Source: CALROG01 sp943369755 (GTDB taxonomy: Bacteria; Pseudomonadota; Gammaproteobacteria; Burkholderiales; Burkholderiaceae_C). From it: DNA of 64,000 nt. Every line of letters starts with the position of its first letter. Within the stretch, counting starts at the first letter, position 1. The stretch spans positions 1-64,000 of the forward strand of contig CALROG020000018.1 of assembly GCA_943369755.1 (NCBI GenBank), given 5' to 3'. Shown here in pieces: positions 23,284-31,500 of the stretch. The position numbers were made by a program, and so were the translations under genes. The notes beneath the pieces are model-generated. The model did no database searches, was not told the DNA's origin, and saw only the letters and a list, made by a program, of their open reading frames with translations.

Positions 23284-24906
23284 TCAGGCTTTGACAAGCT
23301 GGCGGTAGTCGGGCTCCAGGTGGAACCAGTAGGTGTAGCCACTGACGTTGGGCTGCATCGCCACATCCATCATGGGCTGGGCAATCGGGATCCGCGGCAC
23401 CTCGTCGAAGGCCAGCTTGACCATGTCTTTGACCATGCCTTCATAAAGCGGCTTGCTCTCGGCAAAGCGCGCATTGGTAATCATCTTGTCCAGCAACGGG
23501 TTCTGGTAGCCCATGGTGTTGAACACCGCGTTCTGGCCGTGATAGCACCAGAAGAAGAAGTACTCGGGGTAGTTCAGCCAGCCGCCAAAGCGGTTAAGGA
23601 TGATGGGCATGTCTTTCTTGAGCAAGGCGGCGCGCCAGTTGGCCCCCGGGATCTTGTTCAGCGTCAGCTTGATGCCAATCTGCGCCAGCGCTTCCTGGAT
23701 CAGGATGGCTGCGGGCTCGGAGATGGTGGCTCCGCCCAGGTCGTACGACAGCTGGGTTTCAATGTTGGAAACGCCTGCCTCCGCCATCAAGGCCTTGGCC
23801 TTGGCCAGGTCGGTTTTGTAGCCGTGGGGCTGCGGCCAGACCGCTGCCTTGGGGGTGTTGCTGCCGCCGTCCTGCCGAATGCCGCGCTTGTAGAAAGCCG
23901 ACTCGTAAAGCTTGTCGTACGGCAGTGCCCAGGCCACGGCCTGGCGCACCTTGAGGTTGTTGAACGGGGCTTTGGTGGTGTTCATGCCCAGGTAGAACAG
24001 CGCGTTCTCGATCGGCATGCTGGCCACCTTGATCTTGCCCTTGTCGCCGGCAAAGTCAGAGAAGTCTTTGGGCGGCAACGAATAGGTCATGTCAATGTCG
24101 CCGCGCTGCAGCAGGGCGCGGCGGTTGCCGGCTGAAGGGATGTCACGCTGGATGATCCGCTTGATCTTGGGCAGCGGCCCGCTCTTCCAGTCGTCAAAGC
24201 GCTCCAGCACCAGCTCCTGGCCGGGCTTCCAGCTGGCAACCTTGTAGGCCCCGCCGCCGGCCTCATTGGTCTTGAGCCAGTCGGCGGCCCAGGGGTCTTT
24301 TTCGGTGGCGTTCTTTTTTGCCATCGTTGAGTTGTAGACCGACGCCACCGGCACCGCCATGTCGGGCATGGTCAGTTTGTCAGCGCGCAGGAACTTGACG
24401 TAAAAGGTGTGGGCATCGATGGCCTTGAACTGGGCCGGGTCTTCGAGCGAGCCGGCCTTCATCTGAAATGTGGGGAAGCCACCCATGCCCAGCGCGCGGT
24501 CGTAGCTCCATTTCACGTCGGCGGCGGTGACGGGTGTGCCGTCGTGAAACTTGGCGTCCTTGCGCAGATAAAAAGTCACGCCCATGCCGTCGGCGTCCAT
24601 CTTCCAGCGCTCGGCCAGCTCGGGCTCGAGCTTGCTGAAGTCGTACATCATGGTGCCGTCCGGCCGCTTTTTCCGGCCATAGGTCATGAGCCGGTCATAG
24701 CAGTTCCAGGCCACGCCATAGCTCGGGCGGTTGGCTCCCAGGCCATGAATGTCCAGCATGTTGGGGCCGAATTCGTTGGCCATGATCAGGGTCTCGCGCC
24801 GGTCCTGGGCTTGTGCCACAGACGGGGCGATGCTGGCGGCCACGGGCGTGAGGGATGCGGCCTGCAACAGCGTCCGGCGGTTCAATGCGTGTGAAGGGGT
24901 TTTCAT
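23284..24906 (-). CDS. Family 5 extracellular solute-binding protein (DppA-like)
   Basis: A 540-residue periplasmic binding protein. The ATG at 24906 follows an AAGGAGC site and gives an export signal MKTPSHALNRRTLLQAAS ending in VAQAQD; the longer frame upstream has no such signal. Family features are LAERWKMDADGMGVTFYLRKDAKFHDGTPVTAADVKWSYDRAL and the later LKVRQAVAWALPYDKLYE. It feeds the peptide-type importer. Placed directly after allophanate hydrolase and before atzG, its ligand is likely a ureide or amide rather than a peptide, though this is inferred. Confidence 0.9.
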   Translation of the reverse strand: MKTPSHALNRRTLLQAASLTPVAASIAPSVAQAQDRRETLIMANEFGPNMLDIHGLGANRPSYGVAWNCYDRLMTYGRKKRPDGTMMYDFSKLEPELAERWKMDADGMGVTFYLRKDAKFHDGTPVTAADVKWSYDRALGMGGFPTFQMKAGSLEDPAQFKAIDAHTFYVKFLRADKLTMPDMAVPVASVYNSTMAKKNATEKDPWAADWLKTNEAGGGAYKVASWKPGQELVLERFDDWKSGPLPKIKRIIQRDIPSAGNRRALLQRGDIDMTYSLPPKDFSDFAGDKGKIKVASMPIENALFYLGMNTTKAPFNNLKVRQAVAWALPYDKLYESAFYKRGIRQDGGSNTPKAAVWPQPHGYKTDLAKAKALMAEAGVSNIETQLSYDLGGATISEPAAILIQEALAQIGIKLTLNKIPGANWRAALLKKDMPIILNRFGGWLNYPEYFFFWCYHGQNAVFNTMGYQNPLLDKMITNARFAESKPLYEGMVKDMVKLAFDEVPRIPIAQPMMDVAMQPNVSGYTYWFHLEPDYRQLVKA

Positions 24907-24937
24907 GAGGGGCTCCTTGTCGGTAGGTGAAGCAGGT

Positions 24938-26668
24938 TCAGGGGGTTTTGGTTTTGAGTGACTGGATATAGGCGCGCCAGCCGCCCAGGTGGGTGATGTC
25001 TTGCGCGCCCTGAGTGGCCAGGGCTTCACAGACGAAGCCCTGCACGCTGGTGCCATCGGCCAGTGCCAGCGTGCCGATGCCCAAGGGCGCAGGAATCAGC
25101 GCCACGAACGAGCCGTAGTGGGCCAGCGGCATTTCCCAGATTTCCAGTGCTATTGCGCCGCCGCTGCCGTCGGCCACACGCAGCAGGCCGGGCTTGGGCG
25201 GTGTGGTGCCGGGCAAGGCAAAAAAGCGGTAGTGCGGGGCGGTTTCTGCTGCGCCCACCAGACGAGCCCCGCGCTCGGTCAACTGGCCGTTGAGTGGCAT
25301 GCCCGACAGGTGGGCCCCAACCACCGCGACCCGTACCGTGGCCGCAGCACGGATGCCGGGGATGGGCTGCGGCGCGGGCAGCGGCCGCCCGGTGGCCCCC
25401 TGCGTCAGGCCAGTGCTGTGGTGAAAGCGCTGGCCCAGCTCGGCGAGCTGCCAGTCGCTACCGCAGGGGCCAATCAGCGTGATGCCAAACGGCAGGCCGT
25501 CAGCCCGGATGCTGCTGGGCACCGACAGCGCGGCATAGTCCAGCAAGTTCACGAAGTTGGTGTAGGCCCCCAGGTTGCGGTTCAGCGCCACCGGGTCGGC
25601 CTGCATGGCGGCAATCGTGTAGTGGGTGGGCGCGGTGGGCACCAGCAACAAGTCCATGCCCTGCCACAGTGCGGCGGCTTGCTGGCCGAGCGCCCGAAGC
25701 GTGCGTTGGGCGTCATACAGGTCAGCGGCGCTGTAGGCGCGGCCACTGGCGATGATGCCGCGCACCGGCTCCATCACCTGCGCCTCATTGGCGTCAAAAA
25801 ACGGGCGAATGGCGGCGTAACGCTCGGCCACCAGCGCGCTTTCATAAAGCAGCGCTGCGGCGCGCGCCAGCGGGGTAAAGTCAATTTCTACCGGCGTGCC
25901 ACCCAGCGAGACCAGGCGCAGAGCGGCCAGCTCAAACGCGGCCTGAGCGGCGTCGTCGCCAAAGAACGGCAGCTCGGTCGGCACACCAAACCTGAAGGCC
26001 GCAGGAAAGGGCTGCGACGCCATGCTGAGCGTGCGGGAGTAAGGGTCTTGCGCGTCGTACCCCATGGCCGCGTGCAGCACTTGCGCGGCCAGGCCCACGC
26101 TGCCCGCGAAGATCGAAACGCAGTCCACACTCTGCGCCGCGGGCACCACACCGCGCGCGCTGATCAGCCCCTTGCTGGGCTTCAGACCCACGATGTTATT
26201 GAGCCCGGCCGGCACCCGGCCAGAACCCGCCGTGTCGGTGCCCAATGAAAAGTCCACTTCCCCCGCCGCCACTACATAGGCCGAGCCCGCACTGGAACCG
26301 CCCGACACATAGGCGGCATTGAAGGCGTTGGGCACCGCGCCGTAGGGCGAGCGGGTACCGTTGAGCCCGCAGGCGAACTGGTCAAGATTTGTTTTGCCGA
26401 CCAATTGCGCACCAGATTCGAGCATTTTTTGAACCACCACGGCATGCGCTGAGGGCTGGTAGGCAAAAGCCGGGCAGGCCGCCGTGGTAGGCAAACCGGC
26501 AGCGTCGATGTTGTCTTTGGCGGCGAAACGAAGCCCGGCCAGCGGGCCACTGGCCCCGCTTGAAAGCGGTACGTCAAAGCGCGAAATCCAGGCCTGCGGC
26601 GCGCCACCCGCCACGCCCAGCGGCTGGCGCGGGGTGGAGGTTTCAGCAGTAACTGCGGCGTGCACCAT
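24938..26668 (-). CDS. atzF: Allophanate hydrolase
   Basis: This enzyme cleaves allophanate to two ammonia and two CO2, the last step of biuret-type degradation. From the ATG at 26666-26668 the protein has 576 residues. The N-terminal amidase-signature domain shows the triad regions LRFAAKDNIDAAG, VSGGSSAGSA and GTDTAGSGRVPAG. The C-terminal domain at about residues 450-576 (VAVVGAHLSGMPLN, LAHYGSFVALIPAPLGIGTLALADG, GFVCE) is the AtzF-type extension that follows the amidase. Length is near AtzF (about 600). There is no urea carboxylase partner nearby, so this is the stand-alone type. The frame is open to 26842 without similarity. It is the first gene of the minus-strand train. Confidence 0.92.
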   Translation of the reverse strand: MVHAAVTAETSTPRQPLGVAGGAPQAWISRFDVPLSSGASGPLAGLRFAAKDNIDAAGLPTTAACPAFAYQPSAHAVVVQKMLESGAQLVGKTNLDQFACGLNGTRSPYGAVPNAFNAAYVSGGSSAGSAYVVAAGEVDFSLGTDTAGSGRVPAGLNNIVGLKPSKGLISARGVVPAAQSVDCVSIFAGSVGLAAQVLHAAMGYDAQDPYSRTLSMASQPFPAAFRFGVPTELPFFGDDAAQAAFELAALRLVSLGGTPVEIDFTPLARAAALLYESALVAERYAAIRPFFDANEAQVMEPVRGIIASGRAYSAADLYDAQRTLRALGQQAAALWQGMDLLLVPTAPTHYTIAAMQADPVALNRNLGAYTNFVNLLDYAALSVPSSIRADGLPFGITLIGPCGSDWQLAELGQRFHHSTGLTQGATGRPLPAPQPIPGIRAAATVRVAVVGAHLSGMPLNGQLTERGARLVGAAETAPHYRFFALPGTTPPKPGLLRVADGSGGAIALEIWEMPLAHYGSFVALIPAPLGIGTLALADGTSVQGFVCEALATQGAQDITHLGGWRAYIQSLKTKTP

Positions 26669-26683
26669 CTTTGAGCATCCAAT

Positions 26684-26695
26684 CTTGTATCCAAG
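26684..26695. promoter_or_regulatory. Candidate GntR operator before atzF
   Basis: CTTGTATCCAAG is an interrupted dyad (five of six pairs) close to the TTGTATACAA type of site used by FCD-family GntR regulators. It starts 15 bases upstream of the atzF ATG, the head of the ureide gene train whose last gene encodes such a regulator. Confidence 0.4.
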
Positions 26696-26792
26696 TTGAT
26701 ATGCAAAGACTGTGCCACCGGATTTGGCGAGATTGAGCGGCAGGAGTGTTCTGACTGCACGATGAGCCAGATACGTCAGGTGTTCGAGGCTA

Positions 26793-27070
26793 CTAGGCTG
26801 GTTGCTTGTGGAGTCGCTTTGCCTGGGTGCGCACGCCCTCAAATATCACCGCCGCCAGGTCCTGCGGGAATCCCTCCGGCAACTGATTTGCGACCGCCTC
26901 GATGGCGCCTTCAACCTTGTCCAGCAGTGCTTCGATGATGTCCTCGGCGTTGTCGCCCACACCGCACTTGGCAGCGGTCGCATTGAAGTGGCGGCGCATG
27001 ATGTTGGCCAGGTGGTGGTGGCGGTTCTTGCCCGAGATTGCCATCGCGAGCTTGGCGTTCGACCAGTCGC
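26793..27070 (-). pseudogene. HipA C-terminal remnant
   Basis: About 85 residues in one frame (NAKLAMAISGKNRHHHLANIMRRHFN, then AAIEAVANQLPEGFPQDLA and GVRTQAKRL) match the C-terminal end of HipA-type serine/threonine kinase toxins. All catalytic parts are missing, and the frame joins transposase-like sequence at about 27065. It is a decayed fragment. Confidence 0.7.
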
Positions 27071-27144
27071 GCTTTGAATTCGCCGCTGTAGGTGCGGTGG
27101 GTGCGCCGTAGCGCTTGTCTCGCGTCCTCAGTTTCCCGGCCCAT
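27060..27144 (-). pseudogene. Transposase OrfA-like N-terminal remnant
   Basis: The frame from ATG 27144 reads MGRETEDARQALRRTHRTY followed by SGEFKARLVE, which resembles the start of IS3/IS66-type accessory proteins (TYSxEFKAxLV). It loses similarity where the HipA remnant begins. The exact IS family is not determined. Confidence 0.5.
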
Positions 27145-27145
27145 G

Positions 27146-27204
27146 GTGTGCACTCCCTATTGCGTGCACACGATCTTGAAAGTCTTCGCCTCGCCGTTCA
27201 AGAT
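27146..27204. repeat. Two adjacent inverted repeats next to the transposase remnant
   Basis: GTGTGCAC (27146-27153) pairs with GTGCACAC (27164-27171). ATCTTGAA (27173-27180) pairs with TTCAAGAT (27197-27204). Both are perfect 8-bp arms. They lie exactly between the transposase-like and RHS fragments, so they may be remains of a mobile-element end. Confidence 0.6.
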
Positions 27205-27223
27205 GGGTTGGCCGGACGCTTAC

Positions 27224-27370
27224 AAAGCTCAGGCCGCCCTGGTTGTCTGGGTGAAAGTACCAAGTGTCGCGCCCCGACTTCTGCTCCCTCACGCGTTCAT
27301 GGTCCGGGCCGTATTGCCAGCTGTAGCTCACCCCCGAGCCCGTCAGGCTGGCCGGCAGGTTGAAGCTGGT
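27224..27370 (-). pseudogene. RHS core fragment (duplicate of part of the RHS gene)
   Basis: Forty-nine residues (TSFNLPASLTGSG, YSWQYGPDHERVRE, DTWYFHPDNQGGL) align without gaps with the intact RHS protein (TSFNLPASLSGAG, YSWQYGPGHERIKE, TTWYFHPDNAGGL) encoded near 30050-30180. Nucleotide similarity is also high. It is an isolated fragment from a duplicated or rearranged RHS gene. Confidence 0.9.
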
Positions 27371-27393
27371 GGGCACGATGGCGCTGTATTGGC

Positions 27394-27430
27394 AATTGGA
27401 ATCTGACCCCAATTACCCCCCAATTACCCC
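27394..27430. repeat. GGGGTCAGATTCCAATT-type hairpin with 11-bp tandem
   Basis: AATTGG (27394-27399) pairs with CCAATT (27409-27414) around the loop AATCTGACC. The unit CCAATTACCCC then occurs twice in tandem (27409-27430). The reverse complement carries GGGGTCAGATTCCAATT, wording I recall from repeat ends associated with REP/Y1-type elements in proteobacteria. Confidence 0.6.
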
Positions 27431-27458
27431 CGGGTGGAAGTGGCCAAGATAGAAACAG

Positions 27459-27659
27459 CTACCGCAATTCAAACACTTCCAAGTTCAGTAGTGAGATACG
27501 AATGTGCACCGGTCGCCTCTGAGCATCTGTCACTTCAGCGGCCCCGGAGTCGGAATCGAAATTTTCGACGTTGCATTCAATCTCTTTGGTGGATTCGAAT
27601 GCCTCTACCTCACAGGTAGCCAACCAGTGGAAAGTGATGGGAAACACTGGCGACGTCAT
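27459..27659 (-). CDS. Small putative immunity protein of the displaced RHS tip
   Basis: A 66-residue acidic protein (MTSPVFPITFHWLATCEVEAF, ECNVENFDSDSG, VTDAQRRPVHIRISLLNLEVFEL). Its ATG lies one base after the stop of the displaced toxin tip at 27661, the usual toxin-immunity spacing. The pattern of FDSD followed by DAxRRPVxIxI resembles small proteins seen behind RHS tips, but I cannot name a family. It appears intact although its toxin is frameshifted, as expected if immunity is still selected. Confidence 0.6.
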   Translation of the reverse strand: MTSPVFPITFHWLATCEVEAFESTKEIECNVENFDSDSGAAEVTDAQRRPVHIRISLLNLEVFELR

Positions 27660-27660
27660 A

Positions 27661-28168
27661 TCACCACCCTCCTTGATACGGTCGATGCAACTTCTGCGTC
27701 GCGGGCGTCAAACCACGATGGTAGTGAAGACGAGAGGCCGTGACACCATTGAGTTTGAATGCGTGGTGATCCACCGCAAGCACTCGACTTCCTCCAAGGA
27801 AGAAGTTCACCCAGCCACCGCCATGCTTGTACGTGTGCGCCCAGATGCCAGCTGTGTTCTTCCAGCCTAGCGAAACGCCTTCAGGAATTGCTCTTATACC
27901 CCCGGCCCCAGCCGTGCCCAGCGTAAACGCAGTCCCCACTGCTGTATCCGGCGTCCAAAGAGAAGAGAGCATGCCCGGCACTCGCATACAGCGAGTTCCC
28001 TGTCGACACATGCAAGTCTGCCCAGTACTGCGCAGCACTGTCGCCCGCTGCCGTCCCCGGCAGATGGCTCCCCAGGGAAGGAGTTGCTATCCCGTTTTCC
28101 GCACGGTACTGCTCTACTTGCTCTGCCCCCGAATGACCGAGATGGCTAAAGAGATGCGCAATTTCCAA
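27661..28168 (-). pseudogene. Displaced RHS C-terminal toxin tip, frameshifted
   Basis: Frame one (from 28168) reads LFSHLGHSGAEQVEQYRAEN and AAQYWADLHVSTGNSLYA. The natural continuation VPGMLSSLWTPDTAVGTA, then GWKNTAGIWAHTYKHGGGWVN and HHAFKLNGV, lies in another frame to the stop at 27661. One extra base near 27987 would explain the shift. No ATG start exists; the frame continues upstream into the end of the preceding immunity gene. It looks like an old RHS tip pushed downstream when a new tip and immunity cassette was acquired. Its toxic activity is not recognised. Confidence 0.65.
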
Positions 28169-28173
28169 TACGT

Positions 28174-28599
28174 CTACCGTCTGAATACACTGGTTTCATC
28201 TACGGGACTAAGAAATCTTCGACCTCCGCTAGCTTTTTCTTTCATGAGATCTTCTATCTTTTCCATTTCATGGATTTCGATGGTGAGACTCGATCCACGC
28301 GGATGAACGAAAAATCCATGTTCATGTTCCAGAGGAACATCGCTTATCGCTCCCTCTGGACGACTTTGGTCAGTAAGGACACTCGGATTTTCGCTCTCGC
28401 ACGCAATGAGCAATCTCTCCGCAAGAGCCCGCGCGGCATTCTTTGTGAGTCGAAGATAGATATACACATCTTCCCCGCTGATCTCCTTCCATCCAGGACT
28501 GCGCGGCAATTCAAGGCTGCGCTCAAGAGCTTGCGGGGAACATATGGCCCAAGCGGCCAAGACCGAATCGGGTTGAGAATTTTTCAGATTCATATTCAT
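28174..28599 (-). CDS. Putative immunity protein of the RHS toxin
   Basis: A 141-residue soluble protein with no recognised domain (WAICSPQALERSLELPRSPGW, DVYIYLRLTKNAARALAERLLI, HEHGFFVHPRGSSLTIEIHEMEKIEDLM). Its ATG overlaps the RHS stop (ATGA). Such coupling immediately behind an RHS variable tip is the standard position of the cognate immunity gene. AT content is higher than in neighbouring housekeeping genes, as is common for exchanged cassettes. The function is inferred from position. Confidence 0.72.
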   Translation of the reverse strand: MNMNLKNSQPDSVLAAWAICSPQALERSLELPRSPGWKEISGEDVYIYLRLTKNAARALAERLLIACESENPSVLTDQSRPEGAISDVPLEHEHGFFVHPRGSSLTIEIHEMEKIEDLMKEKASGGRRFLSPVDETSVFRR

Positions 28600-31500
28600 T
28601 TAGGTATCTGCTGTTCTGGAGCAAGACGATAGGTCTGCCCACCATTCCAACGTCCCATGGAGTCTTTGGCGTAAATGACGCGCCCCTCGGCCCCGGTAAC
28701 TACATGGATATTAGAGACTTGCTTAGACCCAGCCTGCAAATGAATGTTGTAGTGAACCGTGGGTCCAAATCCTTCTACGTGCCCGTACTCTTTACGAAAC
28801 ATCATCCGTGTTCCGTCTTCAAGTACTGTAACTAGTTGGCCCGAATGTTTCGGGTCAATAGTAGCCCTACCTAAAGCCTGCTCGAGAACTCCCGCTGCCT
28901 TGCCCGCTCCGATAGACGCCATGCCAACTTCGGCAGCCGCCATTTCCGTCAGTAGCTGTCCCGTCGGACTAGCCACGAACATTTGCAAGCTGCCCCAAGC
29001 CTGCTGCACGAGCTGCGCGCCTCGGCTAAGCACATGGTTAAAGAGGTACCCGAAAACCGCAGTAGTAGCCCCGTTCTCAAACTTGCCTCCACCGATCACG
29101 CTGGCTGTGCCACCTGCGACCACGGCGGCCACGGCGTTGTCCCCCGATGCATTGGTACCCCACTTGCCCGCTACGGCGCTGGCTGCGCCTCGCCCGCAAC
29201 CATTGCCGCCCATCATGCCGTGGGCGCAGCCCGCTACTGCGTGGGCAGCGTAACGTTCTGCGGAAGCTGCCGTACCAAACCCAGCTGCGCCATGGAACAT
29301 GCCAGCCGTCACAGCACCCGTGATGCCGCCTTCCAGGCTGCCGGTGGCAACGACGCCTGCCGCGAACCCGCCAGCGAACATGCCCACTGCCGCGTAGTTG
29401 GTAAAGACGGTTCCGGCTGCAGCTAAGCATGACACGGACGATGAACCTGCCACTACTGCAGCTGCAGCCTCTCCCGCGGCCGCAAACAACCCAGGCGCAT
29501 ACACGGCAATTGCAATGGCCACCGCAATCCGCACGATCTTTTTGAAGCTATGCCCACTGGGGTCGGTCGCATTCAGCGGATTGTTCAGCACGTAGCTAAA
29601 GCGGTTGTAGTTCTGCCCGTTGTCTGGCTCCTGGATGATCGGGTCAGCCTGCATGAACCGCCCAATATGCGGGTCATAAGTGCGCCCGTTCATATGGATC
29701 ACACCCACGTCGTCCAGGTGCTCGTGGCCGGTGAAGCCGCGGTCGGTGGCGTTGGGGTGGTCGTACACCAGGGTGCCCATGGCGTCATACGTGCCGTTGA
29801 CCTGCCGGCGTTTGCCAAACGGGTCGTAGCTGAATCGCTGGGTCACCTGGTACACGCCCGCTTCGTCGTCAAACGAGGTCTGCGTCACCACGCTGCCCAG
29901 GTGGTCTGCGTGCCACCACTGGGTTTTGGTGATGGAGCCACCGCTGTTGCCTTCAAACATCTGCACCGTGCGGCCCATGACGCTGATGTAGTGGCGGTTG
30001 ACCGTGCCGCTGGGGCCTTGCTCCTGCTCATAGGCCAGGCCGCCCGCGTTGTCTGGGTGAAAGTACCAGGTGGTGCGCCCGCCCTTGACTTCCTTGATGC
30101 GCTCATGGCCGGGGCCGTACTGCCAGCTGTAGCTGCCTCCTGCTCCACTCAGGCTGGCGGGCAGGTTGAAGCTGGTGTATTGCAGGGTGGTGTATTTGCC
30201 GCCGGTGGAGGCGGTGAGGTTGCCTGCGGCGTCGTAGGTGTAGCTTCTGGCGCTTTGTCCTGCTGCTCCCGTGATGCTGGAGACCGCCCCGGGGCGTACC
30301 GAAGCAGCTCCGCTGGCCGGGTAGCTGTACGTGCCTACGTCGCTTTTGCTGGTGATGTTGCCAATCGCGTTGTACGCCAGCGTCACGTCTTTGCTTAAGC
30401 CCGCGATGCCCGCCGAGCTGGTCTGGTAGCTGGTCAGACGGTTCAGTGGGTCGTAGCCGAAGTTCTCTGAGACCACCGGTTGGCTCTGCGGGCTGTCCGC
30501 GCGGTCTGTCAAATTGCCCACCGTGTCCCAGCCGTAGGTCTGGCGCTGAATTTCGCCACCGGCGTCGCCGTTGCCCACGTTGATGCCCAGGGTGCGCCCG
30601 GTCAATGCGTCATAGGCATGCTTGGTCGCCTGGGCTGCGCTGCCCAGGTCATAGCGCTCTGCCTTGCCCCAGGCGTTGGCCGTGCGCAACTGCCACACCA
30701 CCTGGCCCTGGCGGCGCACTTCGCTCAGATAGCCCAGTGGCGTGTACACGTTGGTGATTTGCGCACCCGTGGGGTAGGTGTAGGTAGCAACCTGGCCGGC
30801 CGCGGTGTAGTTTTGTGCGCTGGTGAAGCTGGGCCCCCCTTGCACCGTTTGTGTGGTGCCGATGGGGCGGCCCAGGTTGTCATAGGTGGTCTTGCGCTTG
30901 ACGCCATGACTGGTGGCGGTTTCGCACAGCTTGCCTATGCCTTTGTTGCAGCTGCTGTTGTCTGCGTATTTGTCATAGGTCCAGGTGGTGACGTATTCGG
31001 GTTCGCTGCGTTGCGTCATGCGCCCCAGCACGTCGTACACCATCGTTGTCCAGGTGCTGCCCGGCGTGGGGCTTAGCTGCCCCACCAGTTCGCCCAGTGC
31101 GTTGTACCTGTATTGCCAGGTGCCTGCATTGGGGTCGGCCAGTTGGGTTTTGCGGCCCCGCACGTCAAAGCTGGTCACCACGCTGTTGTCCATCGCGTCA
31201 CGCACCTCGACCACGTTGCCAAACGGGTCATAACGCTTGCGCAGCGAGTAGTTCAACCCGTCGATCACCTGCTCCAGTTGCCCCAGGGGGTTGCTCACGC
31301 GGTGGGTCACCAGGTTGGTGCCCGCTTGCTGCTGGTCCTGGGCGTTTTTGCTGGTGCGCAGGCGCGTTTCTGTCACCGTCAGACCGTTGTAGGTAAAGCT
31401 GGCCTCGGCCACAGCCAGGCCTTCATAGGTGCCGCTGCCTTCGCTGTCGCGTACCAGCACGCTCACCGGCCGGCCCTGCGCGTCGTAATGCGTCACCGTC

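Noticed and set aside
27140..27430. CRISPR-like array from the short repeats near the RHS debris
   Set aside because: The repeats are inverted pairs and one two-unit tandem, with no regular spacer structure.
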